From GCA-2701705 sp964342155 (GTDB taxonomy: Bacteria; Pseudomonadota; Gammaproteobacteria; GCA-002705445; GCA-002716945): 64,000 nt of DNA. A model generated the notes under the pieces. That model was given only the letters and a program-made list of their open reading frames with translations. It ran no database searches and was not told where the DNA came from. Within the stretch, counting starts at the first letter, position 1; each line of letters starts with the position of its first letter. The position numbers and the translations under genes were made by a program. The stretch covers positions 1 through 64,000 of the forward strand of contig CAYFEQ010000004.1 in NCBI GenBank assembly GCA_964342155.1, written 5' to 3'. Below are positions 26,871 through 35,740 of this stretch, one piece after another.

Positions 26871-28034
26871 CTATTTTAACAATATCTCAAGTTTATTTAC
26901 TATTTCATCGACATGATCTTTTTTAATGATTAATGGAGGTAATAACCTAATTACTTTCTTTTTTGTTACATTTATTATTAAACCAAGTTTTAAAGCTTCT
27001 TTTGAGAGATTAGTGCATTCCTCATGAAGTTCAATTCCTATCATCAGGCCTTTGCACCTTATTTCTTTAACCGATTTATGTTTATTAAATTTATTGTTTA
27101 GTTGTTCTTCAAAATAATCGCCCATTTCTTTTGCATTAGCACATATATATTTATCTCTCATGATATCTAATACTTTTAATGCTACGGAGGTAGATAAAAA
27201 ATTACCACCAAACGTGGATCCATGTGTGCCTGGAGTCAGGATTTCACTAGCTTGTCCTTTCGCAAGACATGCACCAATGGGAACTCCATTTCCAAGTGCT
27301 TTAGCAATTGTAATTACATCTGGCACTATTGGACTATGTTGATAAGCAAACCACTTTCCTGTTCTGCACATGCCCGATTGCACTTCATCTACCATCAATA
27401 ACCAGTTATTATCATCACAAATTTTACGTAAATCACTTAAGTAATTCTCATCAGGAATAACTATTCCTCCTTCGCCCTGAATAGATTCAACCAAGATTGC
27501 AACAATAGAATTATATTTAGAGGCTTTATTTTTAATTGATTTTATATCATTGAAAGGAACCCTTACAAATCCTTCTAGAAGAGGTTCGAATCCATTATGT
27601 GCTTCTGCACTCCCGGTCGCTGTTAAAGCTCCTAAAGTCCTACCGTGGAAACTATTCGACATAACCATAATCTTAGGTTTATTAATTTTTTGATCATTAC
27701 CAAACTTACGGGCTATTTTAATTGAAGTTTCTACGGCTTCTGCCCCTGAATTACAAAAGAATACCTTTTGCATTCCTGACAGCTGACAAAGCCTTTCAGC
27801 TAATAGCCCTTGTTGCTCAATAACAAAAGCATTTGTGGTATGTATCAGGGTTTTCGACTGATTGTATATAACCTCACTTATTTCTGGATGCGAATGACCT
27901 AAACTAGTGACGGCTAAGCCACAGGTGACATCAAGATATTTTTTGTCATTAGAGTCCCATAGATAGACCCCTTCACCGCGCTTAAAGGCTATATCCTTAC
28001 GATTATATGTATTCATTATGTAGTCAGTCATCAT
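26871..28034 (-). CDS. argD: Acetylornithine/succinyldiaminopimelate aminotransferase
   Basis: PLP-dependent class III aminotransferase of 387 residues, used in arginine and probably lysine synthesis. Motifs: GLAVTSLGHSHP, CNSGAEAVETSIKIARK, SFHGRTLGALTATG, VDEVQSGMCRTG and the PLP lysine at about residue 245 (IAKALGNGVPIGA). An AGGA sequence lies about 5 bases before the ATG, supporting start 28034. argD and argF form a two-gene operon, divergent from the second porin across about 216 bases. Confidence 0.96.
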   Translation of the reverse strand: MMTDYIMNTYNRKDIAFKRGEGVYLWDSNDKKYLDVTCGLAVTSLGHSHPEISEVIYNQSKTLIHTTNAFVIEQQGLLAERLCQLSGMQKVFFCNSGAEAVETSIKIARKFGNDQKINKPKIMVMSNSFHGRTLGALTATGSAEAHNGFEPLLEGFVRVPFNDIKSIKNKASKYNSIVAILVESIQGEGGIVIPDENYLSDLRKICDDNNWLLMVDEVQSGMCRTGKWFAYQHSPIVPDVITIAKALGNGVPIGACLAKGQASEILTPGTHGSTFGGNFLSTSVALKVLDIMRDKYICANAKEMGDYFEEQLNNKFNKHKSVKEIRCKGLMIGIELHEECTNLSKEALKLGLIINVTKKKVIRLLPPLIIKKDHVDEIVNKLEILLK

Positions 28035-28250
28035 ATTATCCTAAGTCCGAAAAACACATATTTTAATGGAAAACAGCAATAAATCTAGTACATATCAATA
28101 TATCTTTATTTACCCCAAAAAGATGCCTTTTGGGCAATAAAAATGCGCTAAAATCGGTCGTTTGCCCTATTTTGAGACATTTACTTCTTGAAAAGCCTAT
28201 GCTTTTATTGGAAAATGGCTGTGTATACTAATAAAAAATTGGGGAAATTC

Positions 28251-29321
28251 ATGAAGAAACTTTACAGCATCCTAATGCTGGTTTTCCTGTCTGTCTTTGC
28301 AATACCTGAAATGGCTGTTGCTGGCGGACCGCATGCTATGTCTGGAGATGGGGCACATAAAGGTATCCATTTTTATGGACGATTGTACCTTGGCTTTGAT
28401 AGAAATAGCTCTGGTGCAACGAATTCAGTTGATAGACTAGGCGATAATGGAAATAAAACTAGATTAGGACTTAAATTTAAGGAAAGCCTAGGGGCTATGA
28501 CGTTAGTCGGACAAGTAGAGTACAGAACGGACATCGGAGATGGAACATCAACTAATGACACCACTACATGTAGTGATGCCGGAGCTGATTGTAGAACACT
28601 CGATCTCCATTTAGGTAACTTAGGATTACTGACTCCGTTGGGCTACGTAGGTGTAGGTACATTTGAGTCACCATACAAAACTATGGGGCAATACGATGTA
28701 ACTATGGATACTGGATGGGCAATGAACAACCATGGCGCTATGAGTGACGGCACTTTTGGAATGGCGGGCAGCGTGGAAGGAATGTTGTCTTATCATGCTA
28801 AGATGGGTCCAGTGACACTAGCATATATGTATGGATTAAGTGAGAAAGCTAATTCAAATATGCAATCAGGTGATTATTCATATGGAATAAAATTCAACGA
28901 TCTTTTTATACCTGGTCTTGAGTTTGGATATGCAGCAATACATGACAATGAAGTCAGCGCTGGCAACCCAGGCGAAGGCAACAAGAAAATATTTGGATCA
29001 TACCAAGTGATGCCTGGATTAGGTGTCTTTTTCTGGGATGAAGATTTAGAAGCTTCTAGCACAGGTCCAAGCTTTACAAATGGTGAAGGTGAAATTTTGA
29101 CATTTGGAGCTCATTACACAATGGGCAACAATTTGATTCAATACGCTCTTAGCCATGGAGATGCAAATTTAACTGTTGAGGATTATAGGACTCATAGTTT
29201 TTCAATAACAAGTAATCTCAGTAAAGCAACAGACTTTCAAATAGGTTACGCTAGACAAGGCTTTGACTCTACTGGTGGTTCAAATCGTACGTGGGGTATG
29301 GGACTTACTCATAAGTTCTAA
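28251..29321 (+). CDS. Gram-negative porin (copy 2)
   Basis: 356 residues from ATG 28251, which begins a clear signal peptide (KKLYSILMLVFLSVF... ending AVA-G) and has GGGGAA 5 bases upstream. An in-frame ATG at 28188 would add 21 non-signal-like residues. Body: FYGRLYLGFD, LGLKFKESLGAMTLVGQVEY, the two-Cys loop TTCSDAGADCRTLDL, GLLTPLGYVGVGTFESPYKT, and the terminal Phe of MGLTHKF. Paralogue of the porin at 24844-25935 but less Lys-rich and with its own promoter region and a strong terminator. It is probably an abundant general porin. Confidence 0.92.
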   Translation: MKKLYSILMLVFLSVFAIPEMAVAGGPHAMSGDGAHKGIHFYGRLYLGFDRNSSGATNSVDRLGDNGNKTRLGLKFKESLGAMTLVGQVEYRTDIGDGTSTNDTTTCSDAGADCRTLDLHLGNLGLLTPLGYVGVGTFESPYKTMGQYDVTMDTGWAMNNHGAMSDGTFGMAGSVEGMLSYHAKMGPVTLAYMYGLSEKANSNMQSGDYSYGIKFNDLFIPGLEFGYAAIHDNEVSAGNPGEGNKKIFGSYQVMPGLGVFFWDEDLEASSTGPSFTNGEGEILTFGAHYTMGNNLIQYALSHGDANLTVEDYRTHSFSITSNLSKATDFQIGYARQGFDSTGGSNRTWGMGLTHKF

Positions 29322-29348
29322 AATACTTTTTTGAAACGTCACTAAATA

Positions 29349-29380
29349 AAAAACCTAACCCATTTGGGTTAGGTTTTTTT
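29349..29380 (+). terminator. Rho-independent terminator after porin 2
   Basis: Perfect 11-base stem AAACCTAACCC / GGGTTAGGTTT (29351-29361 and 29366-29376) with an ATTT loop and a T run. It begins about 30 bases after the porin stop. The A-rich left arm also allows it to work for the convergent gene at 29392-30015. It is the clearest factor-independent terminator in the window. Confidence 0.93.
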
Positions 29381-29391
29381 ACATTACTCTT

Positions 29392-30015
29392 TTAAATTAA
29401 AAATATATAACTCGAAATAGTTGCCAGACCAAGTGCAGCTGAGTTATGAGATGCTCCCATAAACAACAACATTGGTATGCTTAAAGCTGTGTTTGTTCGA
29501 GATGCAAGTAAGGCTACCTTTTTGCCATGTGCTTTTTCTTCATCAGTGGCAGGAACCATACCAAGGACTTTTTGTTGATTGGGCCAAATTAATACCCAGA
29601 CATTGAAAAGCATGATTGTGCCTAACCAAGCGCCAAGACCTATAACAAGATCGCCGCTTGAAAGAGTGAAAGCAGAAACAAATCTTCCAGCATGAGCTAG
29701 ATATGCTGCACCTGTAACCCATGTAACTACAGCACCCCACCTGAACCATAAAAGCGCTAGCGGTGCAACGTATTTACCAATAGCTGCTGGACCAGGGTCT
29801 TTATCAGCAGTAGCTGCAGCCATCGCAGGAACCTGAACAAAGTTGAAATAGTATAATAATCCAATCCAAGTTATACCAGATAGATAGTGAAACCATCTTA
29901 ATAGAGTTGCTCCATCAACTGGTGCATTACCACCAAAGACTAATAACAATACAATTGTCAAAATAAAGCCAGATATTATTGTGCCTTTTATTGAAAGTAA
30001 AGGATTCATATTCAC
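29392..30015 (-). CDS. PuuD/DUF989-type membrane protein (urate hydroxylase membrane domain without cytochrome)
   Basis: 207 residues with about five membrane helices. The pattern LLRWFHYLSGITWIGLLYYFNF, then WFRWGAVVTWVTGAAYL and GAWLGTIMLFNVWVLIWPNQQ, is that of the N-terminal urate-oxidase membrane domain (PuuD). Full PuuD also carries a C-terminal cytochrome c domain; here the protein ends after the last helix and no CxxCH is present. Stand-alone forms are common in marine bacteria and their function is not established. A urate role is therefore unproven. No purine-catabolism gene is nearby. Confidence 0.8.
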   Translation of the reverse strand: MNMNPLLSIKGTIISGFILTIVLLLVFGGNAPVDGATLLRWFHYLSGITWIGLLYYFNFVQVPAMAAATADKDPGPAAIGKYVAPLALLWFRWGAVVTWVTGAAYLAHAGRFVSAFTLSSGDLVIGLGAWLGTIMLFNVWVLIWPNQQKVLGMVPATDEEKAHGKKVALLASRTNTALSIPMLLFMGASHNSAALGLATISSYIFLI

Positions 30016-30106
30016 CTCAGAAATAATTGTAATTCAGTCATCATCATAAATGATGTAGACTGTTTAATCTATCATAAGTTAAAAATATTATAATAGGGCT
30101 TGAAAT

Positions 30107-31900
30107 ATGTGTGGAATTTGTGGAGAAATAAGGTTTGATAATGTAGGGGTCAATCGAGAGACCTCGAAAAGAATGATTGATACTATTTCTAGGAGAGGTC
30201 CTGATAATGAAGGACTATTTTTCCATAATCAACTATTCTTAGGGCACAGAAGATTATCAGTTATTGATGTAACAGAAAAATCACATCAACCCATGACTGA
30301 CCATTCATTAAATTTAACAATAGTTTTTAATGGAGTTATTTATAATTATAAAGAATTAAGAAATACATTACGAAAAGAGGGATATTCTTTTTTTTCTGAT
30401 GGAGATACAGAGGTCATTTTAAAGAGCTATCATTTTTATGGAGAGGAATGTGTAAATCACTTTGATGGTGTTTTCGCATTTTGTATCTATGATGCAAATA
30501 AGGAAACTCTATTTTTATCAAGAGATAGATTGGGAATAAAGCCCTTATATTATATGTTAAATGATAATTTTTTTAGATTTTCATCAAATACTAAGTCACT
30601 TATTAATGCGCAAAAAAATCAAATAGAAATTGATAAGACTAGTTTACATTATCAATTTACTTTGCATTCAGTTGTCCCCGCTCCAAGAACTATAATTAAG
30701 GATATAAAAAAACTCGAGCCAGGACATAATTTAAAAATTATGTTAGACGGAAAATCTGAAAATAAAAAATATTATTCATTTGATCATATAAATTTACATC
30801 CTTCTATAACTGAGGAAGATATTCTAGAAGAAATAGAAAGATTGATGGTGTTATCTATAAAAAAACGTTTAACTACTTCTGATGTACCAGTTGGCATTTT
30901 ACTTTCAGGAGGATTAGATTCAAGTCTTATTACGGCTATTGCATCTAAACATTGTATTTCTAATATTAATACTTTCTCAATTGGTTTCCCTAGCATTGAA
31001 AATGAAGAGGGTGATGAGTTTTATTTTTCAGATAAAATCGCTCAACAATTCAATACATCTCATCAAAAATTTTTTCTCTCAGATGATGAATTGCTTGATA
31101 ATTTAGATGAAGTTATATCTTGCATGCCAGAACCAATGGCCAGTCAGGATTCATCAGCTTTTTTCTTGTTAGGCAGAGAAGTTTCAAAAACACAGAAAGT
31201 TGTATTAAGTGGCCAAGGAGCAGATGAGCTTTTTGGAGGTTATTTTTGGTATGAAAAAATGGAAAAATTAGAGTCTAGTAATTTAAGAAAATTTAGTGTG
31301 AATTATTTTGACAGAGATCATACTGATTTTTCTAAGACAGTAACAGAAAAATTCAGTAGTGATAATTATAGTAGAGATCTTATTAAAGATCTTTTTGATA
31401 AACAAAATACTAATTTAAGCTTCTTGGATAAAGTTCTGAGGATTGATCTATCAACCCTTATTATTGATGACCCAGTTAAAAGAGTTGATAGCATGACTAT
31501 GTCATGGGGGCTCGAAACTAGAGTTCCATTTCTAGATATTAATTTAGTTGAATTTATGCTTCAAATCCCTTCCGAACTTAAAATTATGAATGGCGGAAAA
31601 CACCACTTAAAAAAAATTGCAAAAAAATTCTTCACAGATGACTTCATTAATAGAGATAAGTTTTATTTTCCAGTACCACCATTGAAAATCATTAAGAATA
31701 AATTTCTTGATTACACGAAAGAAATTTTGCTTTCTGAGGCATGTAAAGAAAGAGGAATTCTTGACTCTAAAAATATTGAGATTTTGCTGAAAAGCCCTAA
31801 TAAACACCTTACAAAATTAAATGGTAATAAATTATGGCATCTTGCATTATTTGAAAGATGGTTTCAGATTAATGTTGACGAAAGAAATGCTATAATATAG
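30107..31900 (+). CDS. Class II glutamine amidotransferase / asparagine synthase-like, AsnO (NAGGN) type
   Basis: 597 residues. An N-terminal Ntn glutaminase domain starts at the nucleophile Cys2 (MCGICGEI), with RRGPDNEG and FNGVIYNYKEL. The synthetase domain has the PP-loop LSGGLDSSLI near residue 267, SGQGADELFGGYFWY, and the block DDPVKRVDSMTMSWGLETRVPFLD. That last block together with HSVVPAPRTI and the end LNGNKLWHLALFERW resemble N-acetylglutaminylglutamine amide synthases (AsnO) more than AsnB. The usual partner ngg is not beside it, so ordinary asparagine synthesis remains possible. It stands alone on the plus strand, followed by grxD after 23 bases. Confidence 0.85.
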   Translation: MCGICGEIRFDNVGVNRETSKRMIDTISRRGPDNEGLFFHNQLFLGHRRLSVIDVTEKSHQPMTDHSLNLTIVFNGVIYNYKELRNTLRKEGYSFFSDGDTEVILKSYHFYGEECVNHFDGVFAFCIYDANKETLFLSRDRLGIKPLYYMLNDNFFRFSSNTKSLINAQKNQIEIDKTSLHYQFTLHSVVPAPRTIIKDIKKLEPGHNLKIMLDGKSENKKYYSFDHINLHPSITEEDILEEIERLMVLSIKKRLTTSDVPVGILLSGGLDSSLITAIASKHCISNINTFSIGFPSIENEEGDEFYFSDKIAQQFNTSHQKFFLSDDELLDNLDEVISCMPEPMASQDSSAFFLLGREVSKTQKVVLSGQGADELFGGYFWYEKMEKLESSNLRKFSVNYFDRDHTDFSKTVTEKFSSDNYSRDLIKDLFDKQNTNLSFLDKVLRIDLSTLIIDDPVKRVDSMTMSWGLETRVPFLDINLVEFMLQIPSELKIMNGGKHHLKKIAKKFFTDDFINRDKFYFPVPPLKIIKNKFLDYTKEILLSEACKERGILDSKNIEILLKSPNKHLTKLNGNKLWHLALFERWFQINVDERNAII

Positions 31901-31923
31901 TTTAACCATATAGGAGCATTCTA

Positions 31924-32241
31924 GTGTCAACAATTGATAGAATAAAACAACAAGTTACAGAAAACCCAGTCATTATATATATGAAAGGGAGCCCTGAGAT
32001 GCCAATGTGTGGATTTTCTTCGAAAGCGGTAGAAGCGCTTAAGCAGTGTGGGAAAGAGTTTGCATATGTAAACATTATTCTTGATCAAGAAATCATGCAA
32101 GAGTTACCTAATTTTGCTAACTGGCCAACTTTTCCTCAGCTATATATAAAAGGTGAATTGGTTGGCGGTTGTGATATTACACTTGATTTATTTAATTCAG
32201 GAGAATTAAAAAAGATGGTGGAAGAGGCTACTAAAAATTAA
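31924..32241 (+). CDS. grxD: Monothiol glutaredoxin (Grx4 type)
   Basis: 105 residues, used for carrying and delivering [2Fe-2S] clusters. The monothiol active site CGFS is at residues 29-32 (MPMCGFSSKA). TFPQLYIKGELVGGCDI is the glutathione-binding region. The start codon is GTG at 31924, supported by AGGAG about 8 bases upstream; an ATG would cut into the fold. It follows the amidotransferase gene closely and converges on the methyltransferase gene. Confidence 0.95.
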   Translation: MSTIDRIKQQVTENPVIIYMKGSPEMPMCGFSSKAVEALKQCGKEFAYVNIILDQEIMQELPNFANWPTFPQLYIKGELVGGCDITLDLFNSGELKKMVEEATKN

Positions 32242-32252
32242 TTAATTTTGAG

Positions 32253-32909
32253 TTATTTTTTATTTTCGGCGTGAATTATATTCCAATAATTAAATATATT
32301 TACTTTTGAAATTTCTTTGATATTAAGTCCGGCATACTTTTCAAATTCTGAAATAGGAAAATAGGGTTTCCATCCAAGTATTTTGCTGATTGGCATTAAT
32401 GCCTTTTCAAATACTTTTATAAGAAAGCCATCATCATCGCAGCTAAAATGGTTTACCAAATAAATATCACCACCTGGTTTACATACTCTCTTCATTTCTT
32501 CTAAGAGTTTTTGAGGGTTCTGAGTCACAGAGATTACATACATAGCTACTACTTTATCAAAAGAATTATCAGCAAAAGATAATTGTTCGCCATTCATCTC
32601 TGAAATATATTTTCCATTCGACTTCCTTTTTTTTATTTTTTCTTTCGCGCGTTTTAACATATCGGGAGATATATCAATACCAATAACTTTTGTTTCATCT
32701 GGATAATATTTAAAAGATAAACCAGTGCCTATTCCGATTTCTAGCACTGAATCTGATGGCTGGCAATTCATTTTATTTATTACAGTTTTTTGACCGGGCC
32801 TGAAAACTTGACCAAATGTCATATCATAAAAACTGGATACTCGTTTATAAGATTTAATTATAGAGTTTTGGTCCAATATGTTATCCTTATAGCTAGTTTC
32901 AGGCTTCAT
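32253..32909 (-). CDS. SAM-dependent methyltransferase, PmtA-like (phosphatidylethanolamine N-methyltransferase)
   Basis: 218-residue class I methyltransferase. Motif I VLEIGIGTG is at residues 55-63, with VIGIDISPDMLKRAKEKI as motif II and VCKPGGDIYLVNHF as the post-motif III strand. The N-terminal VSSFYDMTFGQVFRPG and the C-terminal PISKILGWKPYF resemble the small PmtA family that methylates phosphatidylethanolamine to phosphatidylcholine. The related UbiE family is the main alternative. It is divergent from the membrane-protein gene at 32922, only 12 bases away, so both promoters must overlap coding DNA. Confidence 0.85.
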   Translation of the reverse strand: MKPETSYKDNILDQNSIIKSYKRVSSFYDMTFGQVFRPGQKTVINKMNCQPSDSVLEIGIGTGLSFKYYPDETKVIGIDISPDMLKRAKEKIKKRKSNGKYISEMNGEQLSFADNSFDKVVAMYVISVTQNPQKLLEEMKRVCKPGGDIYLVNHFSCDDDGFLIKVFEKALMPISKILGWKPYFPISEFEKYAGLNIKEISKVNIFNYWNIIHAENKK

Positions 32910-32921
32910 TATAGCACTATT

Positions 32922-33449
32922 ATGTTGAATAATTTGGCAATTTTTTTTGATATATTAAAATTTTCAAAAGGACCGCAGGATTTACCTACGGACCCAAAAT
33001 TGTTAAATTCTGTTATTATAATCAATATTTTAATTTCCTTAATACCTTCAGATCCAGATTTACAATTTGGTTATACTGCGCAAATATTATTATCTTTAGT
33101 ATATGTTGGTGTGACTCTACTATTCATACAATTAAGTTTAAATATTAAAGACAAAGCTTCGAATACGATTGATCAGTACAAAGTTCGTTACGTGCAGGTG
33201 GCTACTGCAATACTAGGGATTCATGCAATAGTTGGTTTTTTAACTAGTTTTATTAGTATTATTACCAACTATGATAAAAACCTTATAGTTTTGTTGATAA
33301 TGATTGTTACAATCTATACATGGTTATTGAATGGATTTGTTTTTAAACATGCATTAGATAAGAGTATGGTTTTTGGACTAGGCGTTTCATTCGTATATAG
33401 TATGTTTGCAGGTTCAGTGATGTTAATAGTTCTACAAATTTTAGTTTAA
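32922..33449 (+). CDS. Hypothetical four- to five-helix membrane protein
   Basis: 175 residues from ATG 32922. An in-frame ATG at 32790 would overlap the divergent methyltransferase and is unlikely. After a short amphipathic start (FFDILKFSKGPQDLPTDPKLL) there are four or five hydrophobic segments. No family is recognised with confidence; the layout recalls small Yip1-like membrane proteins. Its stop overlaps the mpl ATG by one base (TAATG), so it is co-translated with mpl and may be cell-envelope linked. Confidence 0.7.
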   Translation: MLNNLAIFFDILKFSKGPQDLPTDPKLLNSVIIINILISLIPSDPDLQFGYTAQILLSLVYVGVTLLFIQLSLNIKDKASNTIDQYKVRYVQVATAILGIHAIVGFLTSFISIITNYDKNLIVLLIMIVTIYTWLLNGFVFKHALDKSMVFGLGVSFVYSMFAGSVMLIVLQILV

Positions 33450-34726
33450 TGAGAATACATATTCTAGGAATATCAGGTACTTTTATGGCTGGATTGGCAA
33501 TTCTAGCAAAACAGAAAGGACATACGGTAACAGGTTCTGATAAAAATTTTTTTGACCCAATGAAAACTGTTTTAAGGGAAAATAAAATAGAAATTTCTAA
33601 AGGCTATAATCCAAAAATCCTGAATGAGAAAATTGATTTAGTTATTGTTGGCAATGTAATGTCAAGAGGGATGCCAATAATTGAAAAGCTTTTACAGTCA
33701 AGAATCAGATATATGTCAGGCCCACAGTGGCTTAAGGAAAATATACTTGTTAATAAAAAAGTCATAGCGGTATCAGGAACTCATGGAAAGACTACAGTTT
33801 CATCACTAATAACACATATTTTAAAATCGAATAAAATCAATCCAAGTTATCTTATTGGGGGTTTACCAATTGGTTTTAAAAAACCTGCAAATTTAACACA
33901 ATCAGAATATTTTGTTATTGAAGCTGATGAATATGACACAGCTTTTTTTGATAAAAGGTCAAAGTTTATTCACTACATGCCTGAAATATTGATTATTAAT
34001 AATATTGAATTCGATCATGCAGATATTTTCGATAATATAGATGACATTTTAAAAAACTTCCACCAACTTGTAAGAACAATACCAAAAAATGGACATATTA
34101 TTTATAATGAATCAGATCAGAATATTAAAGAATTGTTGACTAAAGGTGTATGGTCACAATTGACTGCTTTAAAAAATATTCATTGGAAAAACCCAAAATT
34201 TAGAACTAACCTTCTTGGTGTTCATAATTTTAAAAATATAGCGATATCTATCATAGCTTGCAAAAAACTATCTTTGCCAATTAAAAAAATTTTTGACTCC
34301 ATAAAAAGTTTCAAAGGAGTGAAGAGAAGAATGGAACACATCGCCTGTTTCAAAAAAATCAATATTTATGACGATTTTGCTCATCACCCTACTGCAGTGT
34401 TAGGCTCAATAAAGGCATTACAAAATAGAAAATCTAATAAGAAGACTCTCTCGATTTGTCAAATTAGATCAAATTCAATGATAAGGGGAACTCACACGTC
34501 TAAATTATACAAAGCATTAGAACATTGTGATTATTCAATTATCCATCATGACAAAAAATCTAAGGTTAAATTTAAAACTAATAAAACTAAAAACATCAAT
34601 GCTTTTACCACAGATAAAGAAATTTCAAACTATATTAAGCAATTAAAAAAAGAAATTGATACAATATTAATAATGAGTAATGGAAATACTTCCAATATGA
34701 TAAAGTTAATAAAAGATGCCATATAA
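33449..34726 (+). CDS. mpl: UDP-MurNAc:L-Ala-gamma-D-Glu-meso-DAP ligase
   Basis: Peptidoglycan-recycling ligase that joins the released tripeptide to UDP-MurNAc. It has 425 residues. The Mur-ligase P-loop is in VSGTHGKTTVSSLI (about residues 107-120). MRIHILGISGTFMAGLAILA is typical for Mpl, where MurC has GIGG.GM. EADEYDTAFFDKRSKFIHY and YDDFAHHPTAV are further signatures. The window also holds ampD, so two steps of muropeptide recycling are present. It overlaps msrB by 11 bases. Confidence 0.96.
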   Translation: MRIHILGISGTFMAGLAILAKQKGHTVTGSDKNFFDPMKTVLRENKIEISKGYNPKILNEKIDLVIVGNVMSRGMPIIEKLLQSRIRYMSGPQWLKENILVNKKVIAVSGTHGKTTVSSLITHILKSNKINPSYLIGGLPIGFKKPANLTQSEYFVIEADEYDTAFFDKRSKFIHYMPEILIINNIEFDHADIFDNIDDILKNFHQLVRTIPKNGHIIYNESDQNIKELLTKGVWSQLTALKNIHWKNPKFRTNLLGVHNFKNIAISIIACKKLSLPIKKIFDSIKSFKGVKRRMEHIACFKKINIYDDFAHHPTAVLGSIKALQNRKSNKKTLSICQIRSNSMIRGTHTSKLYKALEHCDYSIIHHDKKSKVKFKTNKTKNINAFTTDKEISNYIKQLKKEIDTILIMSNGNTSNMIKLIKDAI

Positions 34727-35117
34727 AAATAAATCCAATCAAGAATGGAAAAAGATTTTATCTAAAGATATATATCAGGTGACGAGGGAAAAAGGTACCG
34801 AAGTACCATTTAGTGGGAAATATAATTCTAATAAAAGGTCTGGTTTATATAAATGCGCTTGTTGTAAGAATATTCTATTCTCATCCCAGACAAAATTTGA
34901 TTCTGGAACAGGCTGGCCAAGTTTTTTTGACAAATATTCCACAGATTCCTTAAACTATGTTGAAGATAATTCTTTTTTTATGAAAAGGGTAGAGGTCATA
35001 TGTAAGCAATGTGATGCCCATTTGGGACATGTGTTTGATGATGGACCCAAGCCGACAGGTAAAAGATATTGCATAAATTCTGTTTCTTTAGATTTTTCAG
35101 AGAATGAAGAACAATGA
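34716..35117 (+). CDS. msrB: Peptide-methionine (R)-S-oxide reductase
   Basis: Repairs methionine-R-sulfoxide. It has 133 residues. The zinc ligands are two Cys pairs (C47/C50 in YKCACC and C96/C99 in CKQC). The catalytic Cys is C119 in RYCINSVSLDF, and FDSGTGWPSF is the substrate-binding block. Its start lies inside the end of mpl (11-base overlap) and its stop overlaps the next gene by 4 bases, giving a coupled run. Confidence 0.97.
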   Translation: MPYKNKSNQEWKKILSKDIYQVTREKGTEVPFSGKYNSNKRSGLYKCACCKNILFSSQTKFDSGTGWPSFFDKYSTDSLNYVEDNSFFMKRVEVICKQCDAHLGHVFDDGPKPTGKRYCINSVSLDFSENEEQ

Positions 35118-35737
35118 CGGCTACATCATCTAACGTTCATTTTATAAATGCCCCTATTTTCCCATTGAGGAGCATTGTACTACCAGGTGGATTATTCCCA
35201 TTAAGAATTTTTGAGAGAAGATATTTAGACATGGTGACGGAATGTATTAAGTCTAATGAAGGGTTTTGTATTTCACTTGTTAAAAAAGAAGAGCCTGATA
35301 CCTATGTAAAAGATATTTTTGAATATGGATCATGGGTCAACATTTCTGATTGGGATAAGTTACAAGATGGGTTGTTGGGCATCACCGTAGAAGGAAAGAA
35401 TATAGTAAAGATCTCAAATGCAATACTAGATAAAGAAAATTTATTAAGAGGGGAGATTAGAAAATTAGATTCAGAAAAAGAATATTTAATTCCACAAAAA
35501 TATTTAATCCTTTCTAAATTTTATAAAAAAATATATCCCAATCTGAAGAATTTTATAAATTTCAAGGAAGAAAGATTTGCTGACGCCTCATGGATAGGTT
35601 ATAGGTTAACAGAACTACTGCCAATTGAATTAGAATTGAAAGCAGATTTAATTTCAACAACAGATGCAATCGAAAGATTAGAGAAAATTAATCAAATAAT
35701 GACTAAGCTCTACGGCGATGAGTTCACAAAAGTATAA
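35114..35737 (+). CDS. Lon N-terminal-domain protein
   Basis: 207 residues made of the LON substrate-binding (PUA-like) domain alone: IFPLRSIVLPGGLFPLRIFERRYLDMV, broken here for length, then GLLGITVEGKNIVKI. The C-terminal part has the helical RLTELLPIELELKADLI stretch. No AAA+ or protease domain follows, so it is a free-standing LonN protein of unknown function as in many gammaproteobacteria. It starts 4 bases before the msrB stop (ATGA). Confidence 0.88.
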   Translation: MTATSSNVHFINAPIFPLRSIVLPGGLFPLRIFERRYLDMVTECIKSNEGFCISLVKKEEPDTYVKDIFEYGSWVNISDWDKLQDGLLGITVEGKNIVKISNAILDKENLLRGEIRKLDSEKEYLIPQKYLILSKFYKKIYPNLKNFINFKEERFADASWIGYRLTELLPIELELKADLISTTDAIERLEKINQIMTKLYGDEFTKV

Positions 35738-35740
35738 AAA

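Noticed and set aside
28114..28134. Inverted repeat CCCAAAA / TTTTGGG between argD and porin 2 as a terminator
   Set aside because: It lies in the shared upstream region of two divergent genes and has no T run; a regulator site is possible but unsupported.
28224..28229. TATACT as -10 element for porin 2
   Set aside because: No acceptable -35 sequence lies 16-18 bases upstream; the promoter cannot be fixed by eye.
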